In this document: positions 34,983 to 48,389 of the stretch, piece by piece
Numbering within the stretch: position 1 is the first letter of the stretch
Layout of the letters: the number at the start of each line of letters is the position of its first letter
Assembly (NCBI GenBank): GCA_032158295.1
Contig: CM063248.1
Location: 1,201,828-1,265,827 of the forward strand
Direction: 5' to 3'
Length of the DNA: 64,000 bases
Source: Pycnopodia helianthoides
Taxonomy: Eukaryota > Echinodermata > Asteroidea > Forcipulatida > Asteriidae
Made by a program: the position numbers and the translations under genes
Notes under the pieces: model-generated
What the model was told of the DNA's origin: nothing
Databases searched by the model: none
Seen by the model: the letters and a program-made list of their open reading frames with translations, nothing else

Positions 34983-36442
34983 GATGAGAAAGTGAGATCT
35001 ATAGTTAGGCAATGATGATGAGATTGAGCATAATACAATCAAGGAAATCAATTTTCAAGGAAAGAATTGTTATTATCTTTTAAACTGTTTTACTCTGTAT
35101 TTAATTATCATGTTTAAAATCAGGGTCTTATTGTGAGAATGAAATACATGATGACTTATTAGTTCCAGGAATCATATCGAGGGAAATTGGTATTACGAGT
35201 TTTTACTCCTTTTTTGTGTTAATCGTGTTCATAGCGTTAGTGTACAAACTTCAAAACCACAAAAAAATGCGAAAGGGAAAGTTTTGGGGGTTTTTTTTGT
35301 TTGTTTTTAAACCAAGAAGTGAACCCGGGACCCCCCCCCCCCCAATGTTGAACTTTACTTTTCAAAATGTCTCAATGTTATATCTTACTTTTGAAATATA
35401 AATATAATTTTAAAACCAATGATATACATCCATGTATGGCTGATGGACGAATTGCAAGGTATTTACGGAGTCACTTGTAAAATTTTAGTTAATAACACAT
35501 CATTACCTCTCCGAAGAGAAAATCTTGAAAACTTTAGTACATATCTTTATTTATTTGTCTATTATGCTTTAAGTTTGTTGGTATATCATAAGGGAATTTC
35601 CTTCGGGCATATAAGGGCATAAAACTTCGGCTTAGGCTAGGCTCGGGCTCGGGCTCCGGCTCCGGCTTAGGCTCTTTCATCATTTTTTGGAGCAGTGTCC
35701 ATTTTGCACAGTGTTTCCAACATCAAACGAAGCCTGGTGCCGGGCACGGAGCCTATAAGCCGAGGTTTGAAAAAAGCCCTTCCCTGATTTCTTAACGGTT
35801 TGAAGCACCACAAACTGCTCAGCCAAAAAACTATATATCGCTAAGCAGAAACAAGGTTACCAGCCAAAAAGAAAGGTCAAGTCTGGTACCCCGTTATATT
35901 TTACTTGGCCAAGTGTGGTCGAGTCCAATAAACTGTTATGACAGATTAGTATGCCAGGCCCACATCACACGAGAACATGTTTAAACTTAAGGCAACAAAG
36001 TACAATGCAGTCAATAATGAACAAGAAGACATTTTTTTTTGGTTAGGGATAATAATTCACTGAGATGCAGTCTGTTATTTAGCTGAGTCGTGTTTTTCTT
36101 CTTTTTTCCAATCTTTTCTTGAAGATTTTCTGGAACGCATGGTTGCCTGTAATTGCCTCGTAACCTAAACAAGTTATAAAATGAAAGAATCTCCGTTTAG
36201 TCTAGGAGATGGAAGTGGAACACATGCATATCCTAAAATTAAGGACGATAATCTCTCAGCTCGTCTTGTGACAACTCTGTCTAATTATTCAATATAATAT
36301 TCATGAATTCTAAATGAGACTTTATTTTAAAAATGAGTGATTAAACTCGATGCGTAAATAGCTGGTGGTATAATTATTTGTTAAATATAGTTTTAACTTA
36401 TTGGGCATTATCTACAGCGTATTTTTTATATAGTCTTTATTG
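34983..36442. other. Intergenic, 3' side of protease gene
   Basis: AT-rich. Holds a poly-C run at 35330-35342, a low-complexity CTCGGGCTCGGGCTCCGGCT patch near 35640-35675, and a TAAGCAGAAACAAGGTTACC fragment near 35850 related to the palindromic element at 46.5 kb. No gene recognised. Confidence 0.45.
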
Positions 36443-36839
36443 TTAAAGGCAGTGGACACTATTGGTAATTACACAAAATAATTATTAGCATAAAACCTTA
36501 CTTGGTAACGAGTAATTGGGAGAGGTTGACAAATAAAACATTGTGAGAAACGGCTCCCTCTGAAGTGACATAGTTTTCGAGAACGAAGTAATTTTCCACG
36601 AATTTGATTTCGAGACCTCAGAATTGGATTTTGAGGTCTCGAAATCAACCATCTGAAAGCACACAACTTCGTGTGGCAAGGGTGGTTTTTTTTTTTTTTT
36701 TCTTTCATAGTTATCTCGTAACTTCGACGACCAATTTGAGCTCAAGTTTGTACAGGTTTGTTATTTTATCCATATGTTGAGATACACCAAGTGAGAAGAC
36801 TGGTCTTTGACAATTACCAATAGTGTCCAGTGTTTTTAA
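36443..36839 (+). repeat. MITE-like family A, copy 4 (best-preserved ends)
   Basis: Starts TTAAAGGCAGTGGACACTAT then TGGTAATT and ends AATTACCAATAGTGTCCAGT, a clear inverted terminal repeat of about 20 bp. An internal hairpin GATTTCGAGACCTCAG...TGAGGTCTCGAAATC lies near 36607-36647. Confidence 0.9.
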
Positions 36840-37276
36840 TACAATTTTAATAAATAATAATTGTGATTCGATCACACTAACACAAAAGAATGTCATTGTG
36901 TTACTTATGTATATTTTATTGGCTTCTTGTAAAAAAAAAAAGCAGTTAGCTTCATAAGTCTTTGGATCTTCAATGTTCGTTGATGATCAACCGGAACGAA
37001 AACAGTTTTAAAATTCGACAACAACAAAATAAATGTGCCGAAAATCAACGTGTAGTGAGTCAGTGAAGTTACTTTTAAGAAAGTCACATTCTAAAGATTT
37101 AGGGTTACATTGGTAATGTTGATTTTGCTTTTGTCTTGAACTTGTCTTTCGACTGAAACGCTTACGATTTCCCGGATCGGGAAAGGGCAGGTAATGAATT
37201 CCTGTTCAGCTGTCGAAGCTGCTGCTGATAGTGTGAAGGCCGCCCTCTGGAGGTGAGAGACTCTCATTGAAATAAA

Positions 37277-40200
37277 ATGGCAGCGCGCATAGTGAATGCG
37301 GCGAAAACAGTTCGAACCCACTGGAAAAAGTCGACATTTGCAGCACTGTTTGCCACATGGGGTGTATACTACCTTCAAGATAAATATAAGTATGTATAAA
37401 ATATCTCCATTACAGGTGTGTGGCAAGTGAATTTTGTCAGTTAAACCACTTTGAAACCTTGCACATGGCTTGTGAATCTAATTGAAATGGGGCCGGTCCA
37501 ACTTGTTTTGGAATCGGATGGCATTGCATTTGCATGCTCAGTCTAACTCTCAGATGCTTGGCCTCACTCCATCGCACGGCATTCCATTTCCAGCCAGTCA
37601 TTGCTGTGCATGGTATACCATGGATGGGCGTGGCACCGGTTTTACTGGACAAACCTAGTGCTCTCATGACGGCCGACGGTACAATTTTATTTTCTATTTT
37701 CTAAGTTTAGCACTAAAATAAATAAGCTAAGAATTTTAGTATTTAATTATAAAATACTTTTTTCATTTATTTTATTTCATTGATTGATTGTAAGTTGTTT
37801 CATTTGTTTTTTAAATGATATATATTAAAATAATTAGCGGTCAACTCGGTCCAAGGTAATTGTGAACTTAGACTTGGTTCCAATTCGCCTTATTCGGTGA
37901 TTGTGGTTTTTTGTCTACCTGATAAAACTAGCACTTAGCCTACCTTGTTGGCTCTCTTTTAACATCGGTCTTATAACACTCACCATTACAGCCCACCATC
38001 TATACGTATGTAAAACGCGATATAAAACGCGGTATCATGAAGAGCGTCGTAGGTACCGCGTGAGGACATCATGCATATTCACGATCAGCAGGCAGAGGCG
38101 GCCCGAAGTCACGAATTAATGTAAAATTTGTACACGTTTTGTTTTTGTCATTTTCAAATTATCACATCTGGACAAAGGAATCATTTGGTAAGCCCTGTCA
38201 TGTATCATAGTAATTTCACAAATGTAAGGAATAATATGAGTTGGTTTGAGTAGTATGGGATGTTTAGAAATGGGAGAAATTTGCAATCAAAGTCGACTTA
38301 ACACTGGGGTTGACTTAGCCTTTTGTCAAGGTCTTCTTGGCTTACACTACAGTGCCGTGATCCCAAGCGACACAAAGGGGAGACCTAGCAATTGACTCGC
38401 GCGCGTGGTCTCTCCGTTCCAGTTGCTCCACTGTTTACGAAGCTGTCCAAGCCAAGAAAGCCTTGACAAAAGGCTAGGGTTGACTCGGACAGAGCTGATG
38501 TCAAACTAAGTTGACCTGTACCTGATTTTTCATTGATCAGGGCAAACCTTCTGAGGGAAGAATTCTGCCGCAGAGCAATTGTAAGTATTTCTGTCAAAGT
38601 TGTATAAACACATACACAACTGTTTTTTCTAAACTATATAAAGTGACTTTAACAGTAATGGATTTAGTTTTCTCAATTTGAATGTGAGACAGCCTGCTCA
38701 TTTTCACATTAACCAAAGACCCCTTAGTCTCTTTGGCTAGGGACCCTCCTATATCCTCCATCAAATCACCACTCAGTGGTAAATCACTTTTTATTTTCTG
38801 TCTAACTTTAAAGATTTTGAAGATTTTTACCTTGACTTTATTCATATGTGGGAACTCAAAATGTTATATAATTTTAACATACTGATTGTAACAAACCATC
38901 ATGCGGCACGCATGGTCATGAGAGTAAAGCGTTATGAACATATTACACCGGTTCTTCGTTCTCTACACTGGCTACCTGTTCTCAAGCGGATTCAGTTCAA
39001 AATTCTTCTCCTTGTTTACAAAGCAATATATGGCCTCGCTCCCACATACATCAATAGTCTCATCTCACAAAAGTTGCCTTCTTCATCCATGAGCCATCGA
39101 TCAACATCCAACATTCATCTTCAACTTTCCAATGGTCCACGCACGAATACCGCTATGGTGATAGAGCATTCTCAGTAGCTGCACCAACTTGCTGGAACAA
39201 GCTCCCTCTTCACATCCGTGACTCATCCTCAATCAGCTCATTCAAGACTCAGTTAAAAACACATCTTTCAGACAATGCTAAAGCGCTTTGAAACGCCTGT
39301 GGAAAGCGCTATACAAATGTTATTTTATTATTATTATCTTAAATGCTTTATATTTGTTGTAGCCAGTGTGGCTGATTTGTTGTTTAATCATCAGTTTTAG
39401 TGATTGTCTTCAACACCCATTTAAAGATTGAACTTCTTTAACTGTTGGCGTGCTCTGTAATCGATTGTTACTGTGTACTACCTAGAACAATTAACCAAGC
39501 ATTATTGATTGACCTGAGATATACCAAGGGGTTGAGGATGGTAAACACATGACTTTGAGAAATCTTTCCTATCTGGTATTTATTTATGCAGGTTTATGGC
39601 CAGCAGTCTATTAAATATGCAACAGAGAAACCAAGAAAGGTGACAGTAATCCTGAATCCAGCAGCCAGAAAAGGGTAAGTTTTCTCTTCCAAGTAAAAGA
39701 AGCTCCATTATCGGTCTTCCAGTTCCGGTGACCGAGTCATCGGAGTGTGGGTTCAAATCCCATTCATGGGTCATTCCATGTCAAATCAACCAAGAAATTC
39801 CCTTGACCTCTCTGATTGATTTTATCGGATTATTGAGACCCATGAGATGAGTTGAAAAATGCTAATTATTTTATAAACTTTGAGCTAATTAGCAATACTG
39901 AGCGTGTATAAATGCCCATATCTCTTAGAGCTGGTTCTGGTGTCATTTTAAGCTCAATGGTATTAAACCTAAAAAACTTGAAATGTGCACCAGTGCATCC
40001 ATATTTGGTCGCCGGTGATGCATACTCCAAAGGAGTTGAAATGATCTCAGGAACTCTGAAGGCCGAATGAACAGCAGTGGTTATAGTGTGAAAGCGTTTT
40101 GTTCATTGGTAAAATTTGAATCATAATAAATGCTTCTTGTGTTATTTGTTAATCTCCAAATAATTTCCTGTTTGTAGAAAAGCGAAAAAACTGTTTGAGA

Positions 40201-43200
40201 AGAATGCAGTTCCTCTTCTACATCTTGCTGGGATTGACGTTGAAGTCATTAAGGTTTGTTCCAATTTTGATAGAATGATGTCCAGGCCTCAAATTTTCCA
40301 CGGCACCACAGCAATTGCTGTGGGTGCCCTTAAAAGCCTTCAAGACAAATTCAAATTTTTCCTCATTGGGTGCCCTTCATTTGGGGGAAATTGCCGTGCC
40401 CTTTTGAAAACGAAATTCGGCCTGGATGTCTTGTAAGTTCTAGAGTAATTTCTTGTACCAGAAAGGAATGCCAGGAATGGCATCTTGACAGAACTTGATC
40501 TTAGTTACCATCTTTTCAGCTAACCTAAAAATATTTGTATGGACAGTCTTCTTTCTGTTCGTTTTTGTTTCCACAACTGACTTACTCCTATAAGGACAAT
40601 CCAGGCCGGTGAAGCCTCAATTTTTCTTTCTTTAAACATTTTTCTTGTGCTTGTGATAGAAAAGTCACTTCTTGGAAAGGGAAATGGGTTTCCTCAGTTG
40701 AGCCAGAGATACGCAATGAAGTTACCATGAGACAGATGATTACAACTAATATTGGCGATCACTACTTTATTACTTATTTCTTCAGCTCCTCGCTCTCCTA
40801 TGGCTAATCAGTCTCTGACTAACCTCATGTTTCAAAAGTAAACATATTTTACTCTTTACTTAAATATTGTTTTCATTCAAGAACAAAACTATAATGTCTT
40901 AGATAAGTTTTATGCGCACACATGACTCATGTCTAAGGCCGGGCAATCAATTTTATTACAATATTTTGTTAATGTGAGGAAGGATCCTTGTAAATTATTG
41001 CAAGCAGAAGGGTTCACCGTAACAAGTCCCAACCTTGCAAAATCCAAATGCAAGTTTTGTTAGATCCTTATGGACTGAGGACTATTTTTTGTCATTATTG
41101 GGGGGGGGGTTTCAATCAGTTCTTGATTGCCTTTGATTTTAATATTTGTTCTGTATTTGTTTACTTTTCTTGCATTTGCACCAATGGAAATGAATATCAA
41201 ACTGAATTTAATTTAATTTAATTTAATTGACTGCGCTAGTATACTGATCATGCTTTACACGGGACCAGGCATAACACATGCTCAGAGTCCAACAATTCGG
41301 GAGTTGAATTAATATAAATGGATTTTGTGAGGTGAGGAAGGATCCTATTCAATCACTCAATATAAAGGTAGTTATGATATTTCAATTTCTCAACCCAACA
41401 GACTGAGAGTGAGGGGAATGCCAAGGAGAAAGCCAGCCACGTTGAGGCAACAGATGCCCTAGTGATCGCTGGTGGTGATGGCACAGTTGGGGAAGTCATC
41501 ACTGGTCTGCTACGCAGGGAAGATGAAGCAACAGTCAGTTTAAAATGGCCTCTAGGTATCATTCCATTGGGTACAACCAACAGCTTAGCCAAATTCTTGT
41601 ATGCAAGTGCAGAGTCAGATGTGAGGTGAGAATGGTTACTTGTTATCAGAATCATCAGGACCAGTTTATATAATCCAGATTTAGAAAATAAGGCCATGTC
41701 AGAATTGGTGGCTACTGCTACAGCTAGATTATCGCGTCATCATGCATTGAAGTATAGAACATCTTTAGCAACACCCTTAGCAGCAGTCGGAGCCGTAGCT
41801 GAAGCCACCAATTTGGATATGGCATAATAATATCACAGGCTTTTCAGAGCTCTCATTGTTTTATGACAGGTAATAACTATTTGCAATATCAACCCTGGCA
41901 TTACACCATGGCCTCCGTTGCCCTGGTCTTGGTCTTAGCCTTGGTGCCCCTTCAACAGTTTCCTGAGACTTTAAGAGTTTCCAGTGGAAGTTCCCTTTGC
42001 CAAATGCACACCACACCGTAACGCACAGGGAATTTTACTTCCAAAATAGTACAACCAAGATCTATTATGGGTAGTGACCTCAGGTGTATTGGGTCTGAAC
42101 AATGGTCTCTTATATTCCTTGCTTGTAGGTGGATGGGTAATGCAGCAATGGCAGTCATCAAAGGGGTGACAGAACCAGTAGATGTCATGGCAATACAGGT
42201 AAGACGTCAACATCAGGCATGGGATTTCTCAGGATTTGTCAAGATTTTCTTAAAACCTCCTTGAGCCTTCAGATTGTCTTAAAAGAAGTAAAGCAGCCAC
42301 CAAAGGGAGAAAGAAATCATCCACAATGTGTCCAAACGTAGTTATGTGCTTAGTTTGGTGCACAGTCTATAAACTTCCTAAATAGTGACATGTTGGAGGT
42401 TCCGGGTCTAGAAGGAGGTGGAACCCAGACCGTAAGCCATTTGTCATGAATTTTAGCATTTGTCAACTCTCATTCCTGAAACATACATCAGGTTCTCTTG
42501 TAAAATGATTCAATAAAGGTTGCTCAAAGGCAGGATATATTTTTTCGTAGTTACTCCAAAAATTAATAACCATAAAAACTGGAGAGCTGTTGATATTATA
42601 AAACATGGTTAGAAATGACACCCTTTGAAGTGATGTAGTTTTAGAGAAAGGTAATTTTTCACCCCAAAATTTGAATCTGAGAAAGGCTTCAGGCATGAAG
42701 ACTTTCTCAGGAATCTGAAAGCACACAGTTTTATGCAACAAGGGTGTTTTTTCTTTCATTATTTTCTTGCTACTTCGATGACCAATTGAGCCCAAATATC
42801 CACAGATTTGTTATTTTACGCGTATGATGGGATACACCAAGTGAGGATACTGGTCTTAGACAGAGGGACTTCAGCTGCAATCATAACATTGAAGACTTGG
42901 ACTTCGTCAAGAAAAAATTTCACACTTGCAACTCAGCAGCGCACAGACAGTTTGGGAACTTTAAATGGTCGACATGTGTGAAAAACATTCACCAGCCTCA
43001 TGAAAATAATACAATACGCTGTAAACCAAGAAACACAGAAATGATGACCTTGCTTCTTTGCAATTAATGAACGGACTTAAACAATCGGGGTCATGAGGTG
43101 GGTGCTGCTTGAGAACCAAAACTTGTCAACTGTTTCCATGAATCACTGCAAAAATGTCCTCTCCTAGGCACACTGTATTGTGAATCACCTGATTTAATGT

Positions 43201-46200
43201 AAAAACCTCTTTAGAGAGTCAGCATTGCAGGATTTTTTTCTGATTCTTTATAACGAAAGGAAATTAACACATTTGCTGCCTCTTTTATTTATTTACTTTG
43301 TTTGTCTCCGTAGGGAGAAGACGGACGAAGTATTTATACAGTAAATACTCTAGAATGGGGACCACTTCACGAGGCCAGGGAAAAAAGCACAAAGTAAGTT
43401 CACAATACACATTGTAGCTTCTGATCCAGACTTGGAGTCAAACTTACAAGACTTAGATATTGGTTGGTGTACACTGAGTAGACCTTGGGGATGGTGAGTG
43501 GGGATTAAACATCGGTCGATGCTATCAGAGTCCTGCAGGAGGAAAGAATGAACATGCTACTTGGGCATCCCGTCACCAGGCATGCTCGGTGGTCTAGTGG
43601 TCAAGTTATCTGCTCTAGAGTGTAGGGGTCAGGGGTTCGAATCCAACCTTAGTAGCCTGTGGATTTGTTTTCCTGCTGGATTCAGAAAGCACAGAGTATA
43701 CAGTGCTTAACACACATCAGTGTAAGGGTGGAATTAAAATTTGTGTTTTTTATCGTGATGCAGTTAATGAGTCCACAATAGAAAAATCAAAATCACCACC
43801 CCGGTCAGAACCATAACCTAAGACCTTTAAACATTTTAAGTATTATGTAGATCTAGCGGTTAAGATATCTGCTCTAGAAACCAGGGGTCAGGTGTTCGAA
43901 TCCAACCCAAGTAGCATGTGGATTTGTTTCCCTGCAGTGTTATCACACATCACTGCAAGGGAAAAACCTAAATAATCTAATTTTACAATTGATGTCTTAT
44001 AGATATTGGTACTTTGGCCCCTTGAAATGGAGACTAACATATATTGCCAACAGCATAAAAAGCGTAAGTTCATCTTTTTTTTTACCCAATTATTGCTCAT
44101 TTGTTATTAACCCAATAATTATTAGTGACGTTAAGTCACTAATTATAGCCCCCTCTGTTGGTTCCACAAGGAAAGCTTATTTTTTAGAAAGAATGTTTGC
44201 TCATACATTGAACCAGAATGAAATAAATAAAGGACAAGTCAGCAACAATCCAGCGACGATCTGTACCATCATGTCTAATTGAATCAGTACAAGTGACTTT
44301 ATACGCTTTCCCATAATAGCTTATCATAGGTGTCGAGTTGAAGAAGCAAATGCCTAGTTATAAGCAACCCACAAATTTATTTTCGGTTATACTCATTATT
44401 ACCAAGTGCAGATCAACAAATCATTTTTCCTTCATGTTAACCAACTGTGCATCACATCTTACCAGGGTTGGCCGCCAGTGCTTACTGCTAATATTAAACA
44501 CAGACCTCCTGTTGATGAAGTTGAACCTGTTATTGAAGTAGCTACACACAACGGTATTGACTGGTGGGCTTGGGTGCAGAGGCTGATGATATGGAGGAGG
44601 ACTGTCCCACAGGAGACTAAAGGTATGTTGACCTCAAAAATAAATACTTTTCCTTTTTGAAAATTTGTTAGAACTGGGCAATGTTAATCAAGCAAATTTA
44701 AGTTCTTCAAGTTCTCACCTATTGAGGTGTTCCCATAGTCTGCCATTTTGGGAGTGAAATCTGCCATTTTGGGAGTGAAATTGCATGTAAAGATATGATG
44801 CACGTCTAACTGCGTGTGTTCTTTCTCTATGTTGTGTCTAAGTCTCCAGTCTTCAATTCAAATTAATCAGAGACTCTTTACATTCATTACTGTAAGCGTA
44901 GGGGTGTTATCTCTAGACCAAGGGGAAAGAGTTTCTCATTTGTCTACAATCACACACCTGCTCAGACAGAATCATTTCTTTGGAGGATCGACTCCGGGAT
45001 GAACTTCAGAACAATGATATCCCAAATGGAAACTGATCAGTTATTTTTCAAATGATTACTAGACATTATATTTGTCTTTCAGTATGTGCGGTTACCAGGG
45101 ATAAATGATACATGTAAGAACTGCTTGTCTTCACGATCTTAATAGACTTTATTTGATTGTTTTTAATTCAGAGATGGAAAATGAAGAAGCAGAGGACCAG
45201 GATATAGAGGAAGAGATTGAGTGGACGGAGGACGACCTTGTTACCGTGGAGCTAGTGGTTTCTACGGGCAACACTGATGAAGTCAAGAAGGTCAGAATGA
45301 CTTGACTAATAATACACTGTGCGAGTCTCACACGTATTCAAATATTTTAGTTGAAGTAAAGGAAACAGTTGATTTCATTTGCCCCATTTCAAATAATTAT
45401 GCACATAAACATACACAATATCCCTTAACAAACCAAACCAGCTTTCACAAAAACAGAGTCACCTAATTTGTTGAAGTTGTCAAATGTTGAAAATGTAAGA
45501 ATCTCTCTTTTGAATGTGGTTTTGAAGGAACTGGCGGACTCATCGTTTGAGACGGTATCTGTGTTCAGGAGACGGAGCAATCAGGAGGATGCAGTCTCCT
45601 GACACTGGACAGAGTATACTCTCTGAAACATTGAGTCCACTGGTTTCTTGAGAATTATGTACTTTAACCCTCTTGCTGTCTGACCATTCAATACCATTCA
45701 AGTGGTTTTGAATGATAGATAAACTATGCCAGCCTGAAATATGATACCATGAGGGAATGCATGTACACAGTACACAGTTAGTTCTGTGCACAGTTGTGCC
45801 ACCGTACACAACCTTGGCAGTCGAATGATTTCAAATGGTTGGTCAACTCACTGGAAAATGTTGCCAAGAGTCACTGACAGTAGGAGGGGTAAAGAGAGAT
45901 TTACCACATGGTGTCACCGCAATTTCTTACAGTGTTGTCTCTCAATCTCGAAACCTTCAAGTCTTGTTTGTCACAAGTTGTTTAAATCGCAAGCTTATTA
46001 AAAACTTGAGGATGGGAACCAAATTTACTCTCCCGCAAATAAATAACCTGTAATTGTTGTTAACGTGCTAATTAATCTGATTATGCCTCGTTATCACTGT
46101 AGTCCCCCAGAGCTCTAACATTGACGTCTGGCCCAACTGAAGTAACAAGAACAGAGTTCATCCAAGAAGGGTAAGGAAAATTAACAACAAACTATTATAT

Positions 46201-48389
46201 TATAGTGGTACCCCTGATAAGTAGCGCTGCTCAATATAAGCAGAAAATATTGCTTAACAGTTTTCTTCTAAGCAAATATGAGGACAGCAGTCATAGATGG
46301 TGTATGTGACATGGTATTTTGGCTGGTAACCTTATCCTGGTAAGCATAATCTTGTTGTGCTTAGCTACCTTTTTCATGCCCCGCTATTTACAAAGCCACT
46401 GAAGGAGCATACTATTTCCAGCATGTCCTTCCGTGGGTGTGTGGGCTTTTGGAAGGGCCCTGTGGGTTCTTTTACATAATTGATCAATAGACCCCACCAG
46501 GGCCCTATTTCATAGAGCTGCTATAAGCACAAAAAATAGCTAAGCACAACAAAATATTGCTTACCAGAAAAAGGTTACCAGCCAAACTACCATATCGCAT
46601 GTACAATTTGTGACTGGTATCCTGCTCGCTTCTGCTAAGCAGAAAATTGTCAAGCAATATTTTCTGCTGAAGCAGCTCTATAAAATTTGGCCCAAAATTG
46701 GGTTCACTGTTCAATTTGGACAACATAGAGGAATTCTTTAGGAAAGGGAATTTATTATTAGAACGACTATAGCAGGACCCCACAAACTAGATCCATAAGG
46801 TTTTGTGTGCAATCATTGACGACAAGGACTTGTATCAACTCCAAACTTGGTGTGTGGATTGGTCTGAGGATCCCTCAGAAGTCTATTGTTTGTGGACAAA
46901 TGTCAAATATTCAAGGTCAAGGTCATTAAGGCTAAAACAATAGAATTGTCTGAGTGATACCTCGAGAAAGACTTGGCATATTATCTCTAAGGAGTGTGTG
47001 GATCGGTCTTGGGATCCCCCAGAAGCCTATTATTTTTGGACCACCTAGGTTAAATGTCAAGAAACAGACTGGCTTGCGGGGCATTTGTGTTTTTATACCA
47101 AACACAACTTTTCTTGTTTGATGAGGCAGCTCTATTATATTAGGCTTAGTTCTTGTTCTTTTCAGTTCAGCAATAATTTGTTCTTTTCATGATTCCTAAT
47201 ACTTTAGATGGAGGAGGTTGAATATTAGTGAGGATCAGGACAGCAAAGTCGACATTTACAAAACCCAAACTACAGCGGTTGGAGAGATCAAAATTACACC
47301 AGTCTTGAAAGAGGTATGCCAGGACAGGCCTTGCACTGTCCCCCAACCCAACCCCTCCCCCCCCCCTCCCCCTTGAGGTATACATGCAACTAGGTCATAT
47401 CATTACATTTTGTTATTCACTAGTCCATGCTATTTTTGTGTTATATTTTCATGTAGAATGAAAATTGTGTAAGACAGGTTCAGTATTTTTGACTATTCCG
47501 CCAGGCTGCCTGAGAATCAAGTTTGACTATTATCTCACCACTCTTTACTAGCCCTCATCACTCCCGACTAGCCCCCAGCACTCCTGACTAGACCTCAGCA
47601 CTCCTAACTAGACCTCAGAACTCCTAACTAGACCTCAGCACTCCTCACTAGACCTCAGCACTCCTAACTAGACCTCAGCACTCCTAACTAGACCTCAGCA
47701 CTCCCGACTAGCCCTCAGCACTCCTGACTAGACCTCAGCACTCCTGACTAGACCTCAGCACTCCTGACTAGACCTCAGCACTCCTGACTAGACCTCAGCA
47801 CTCCTAACTAGACCTCAGCACTCCTGACTAGACCTCAGCACTCCTAACTAGACCTCAGCACTCCTAACTAGACCTCAGCACTCCCGACTAGCCCTCAGCA
47901 CTCCTGTCTAGACCTCAGCACTCCTGACTAGCCCTCATCAATCCCGACTAGCCCTCGACACTCTTGACTAGCCCTCCACACTCCTGACTAGACCTCAGCA
48001 CTCCTTACTGGCCCTCAGCACTCCTGACTAGCTCTCCACACTCTCGACTAGCCCTCAGCACTCCTCACTAGGTTGTACACCAGTATTTTTCTGCTTTAAT
48101 ACCAGCTTCATGATATTGGGGCCCAGGCGTAAACAGATCCAATCTATTCAAAAACTGTTTCTTAAGAATGATATTGTAGAATTTACTAACTCCTTTTTTC
48201 AGGTAGATATTTTGATTAAAATCTTGTTTCCTTTTAATTTTGCCTCAGGGTGAAGAAGCTTGGTACAGTGTTGATAATGAGAGGCTAGAGGCTCAGCCAA
48301 TCACAGTTCAGCTACTACCGAGGAAACTACAGTTCTTCACTGATAGACAAGATAGAGCCAATGCGATTGGTGAACCAGAAAGCACGTGA
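37277..48389 (+). CDS. AGK: Acylglycerol kinase, mitochondrial; 13 exons, complete
   Basis: Predicted exons: 37277-37389, 38541-38580, 39592-39674, 40178-40253, 41402-41625, 42129-42198, 43314-43393, 44003-44063, 44466-44622, 45172-45290, 46103-46170, 47208-47313, 48249-48389. All phases join, giving 445 residues (human AGK 422). AGK phosphorylates mono- and diacylglycerol and is also a TIM22 translocase subunit at the inner mitochondrial membrane. Seen: N-terminal hydrophobic stretch (TFAALFATWGVYYLQ, 20-35), VILNPAARKGK (70-80), nucleotide-loop GGDGT (128-132), PLGTTNSLAKF, KYWYFGPLKW, and C-terminal LLPRKLQFF (421-429), all in the human order. Exon 10 adds a strongly acidic stretch. The donor after exon 10 is weak (GTCAGA). 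An AATAAA lies at 48611. The next gene, CCDC134, is convergent. Confidence 0.93.
38282..38515. repeat. Palindromic repeat in AGK intron 1, up to exon 2
   Basis: GACTTAGCCTTTTGTCAAGG...CTTGGCTT near 38310-38343 pairs with AAGCCTTGACAAAAGGCT...GTTGAC near 38458-38485. A short MITE ending about 25 bp before AGK exon 2. Confidence 0.7.
38846..39345 (+). pseudogene. CR1/L2 LINE 3' end in AGK intron 2
   Basis: Conceptual protein reads YEHITPVLRSLHWLPVLKRI, then QFKILLLVYKAIYGLAP, YINSLI, and in another frame AFSVAAPTCWNKLPLHIRDS and SFKTQLKTHLS. This is the classic C-terminus of CR1/L2 reverse transcriptase. It ends with GAAAGCGCTATACAAATGTT and a TTATTATTATTAT tail. One frameshift/stop is visible. 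Confidence 0.9.
42530..42862 (+). repeat. MITE-like family A, copy 5 (AGK intron 6)
   Basis: Core GAAGTGATGTAGTTTTAGAG, ATCTGAAAGCACACA, CTACTTCGATGACCAATTGAG and GATACACCAAGTGAG as in copy 4. The left terminus is eroded. Confidence 0.75.
43583..43680 (+). repeat. tRNA-derived SINE, family 1, copy 1 (AGK intron 7)
   Basis: A-box-like TGGTCTAGTGGTCAAG and B-box GGTTCGAATCC with tRNA-like spacing, followed by GTAGCCTGTGGATTTGTTT. Two further copies (43855 and 51531) share the body, so this is a SINE and not a tRNA gene. Confidence 0.8.
43855..43945 (+). repeat. tRNA-derived SINE, family 1, copy 2 (AGK intron 7)
   Basis: ATCTAGCGGTTAAGATATCT, then GTGTTCGAATCC and GTAGCATGTGGATTTGTTT. Same element as copy 1, in the same intron and orientation. 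Confidence 0.8.
46500..46693. repeat. Palindromic MITE with TTGCTTA/AAGCAGAA core (AGK intron 11)
   Basis: Ends GGGCCCTATTTCATAGAGCT and AGCTCTATAAAATTTGGCCC are inverted. The inner arms contain GCAATATTTTCTGC and related words. Fragments of the same family occur near 46220 and 35850. Confidence 0.85.
47541..48072 (+). repeat. 20-bp minisatellite, about 26 copies (AGK intron 12)
   Basis: Unit CTCCTGACTAGACCTCAGCA with variants at position 6 (G, A, C, T) and GCCCTC for GACCTC. Exactly three units fit each 60 bases throughout, so there are almost no indels. The array sits about 175 bp before the last AGK exon. Confidence 0.97.

Noticed and set aside
38846..39178. 110-residue frame as a host exon of AGK
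   Set aside because: Reads as the CR1/L2 reverse transcriptase C-terminus with a LINE 3' tail. AGK exons 2 and 3 join in phase without it.
43583..43680. tRNA gene
   Set aside because: A and B boxes are present, but the same body and tail recur at 43.86 and 51.53 kb and the acceptor stem does not pair. This is a tRNA-derived SINE. The same reasoning rejects 52.87 and 53.9 kb.
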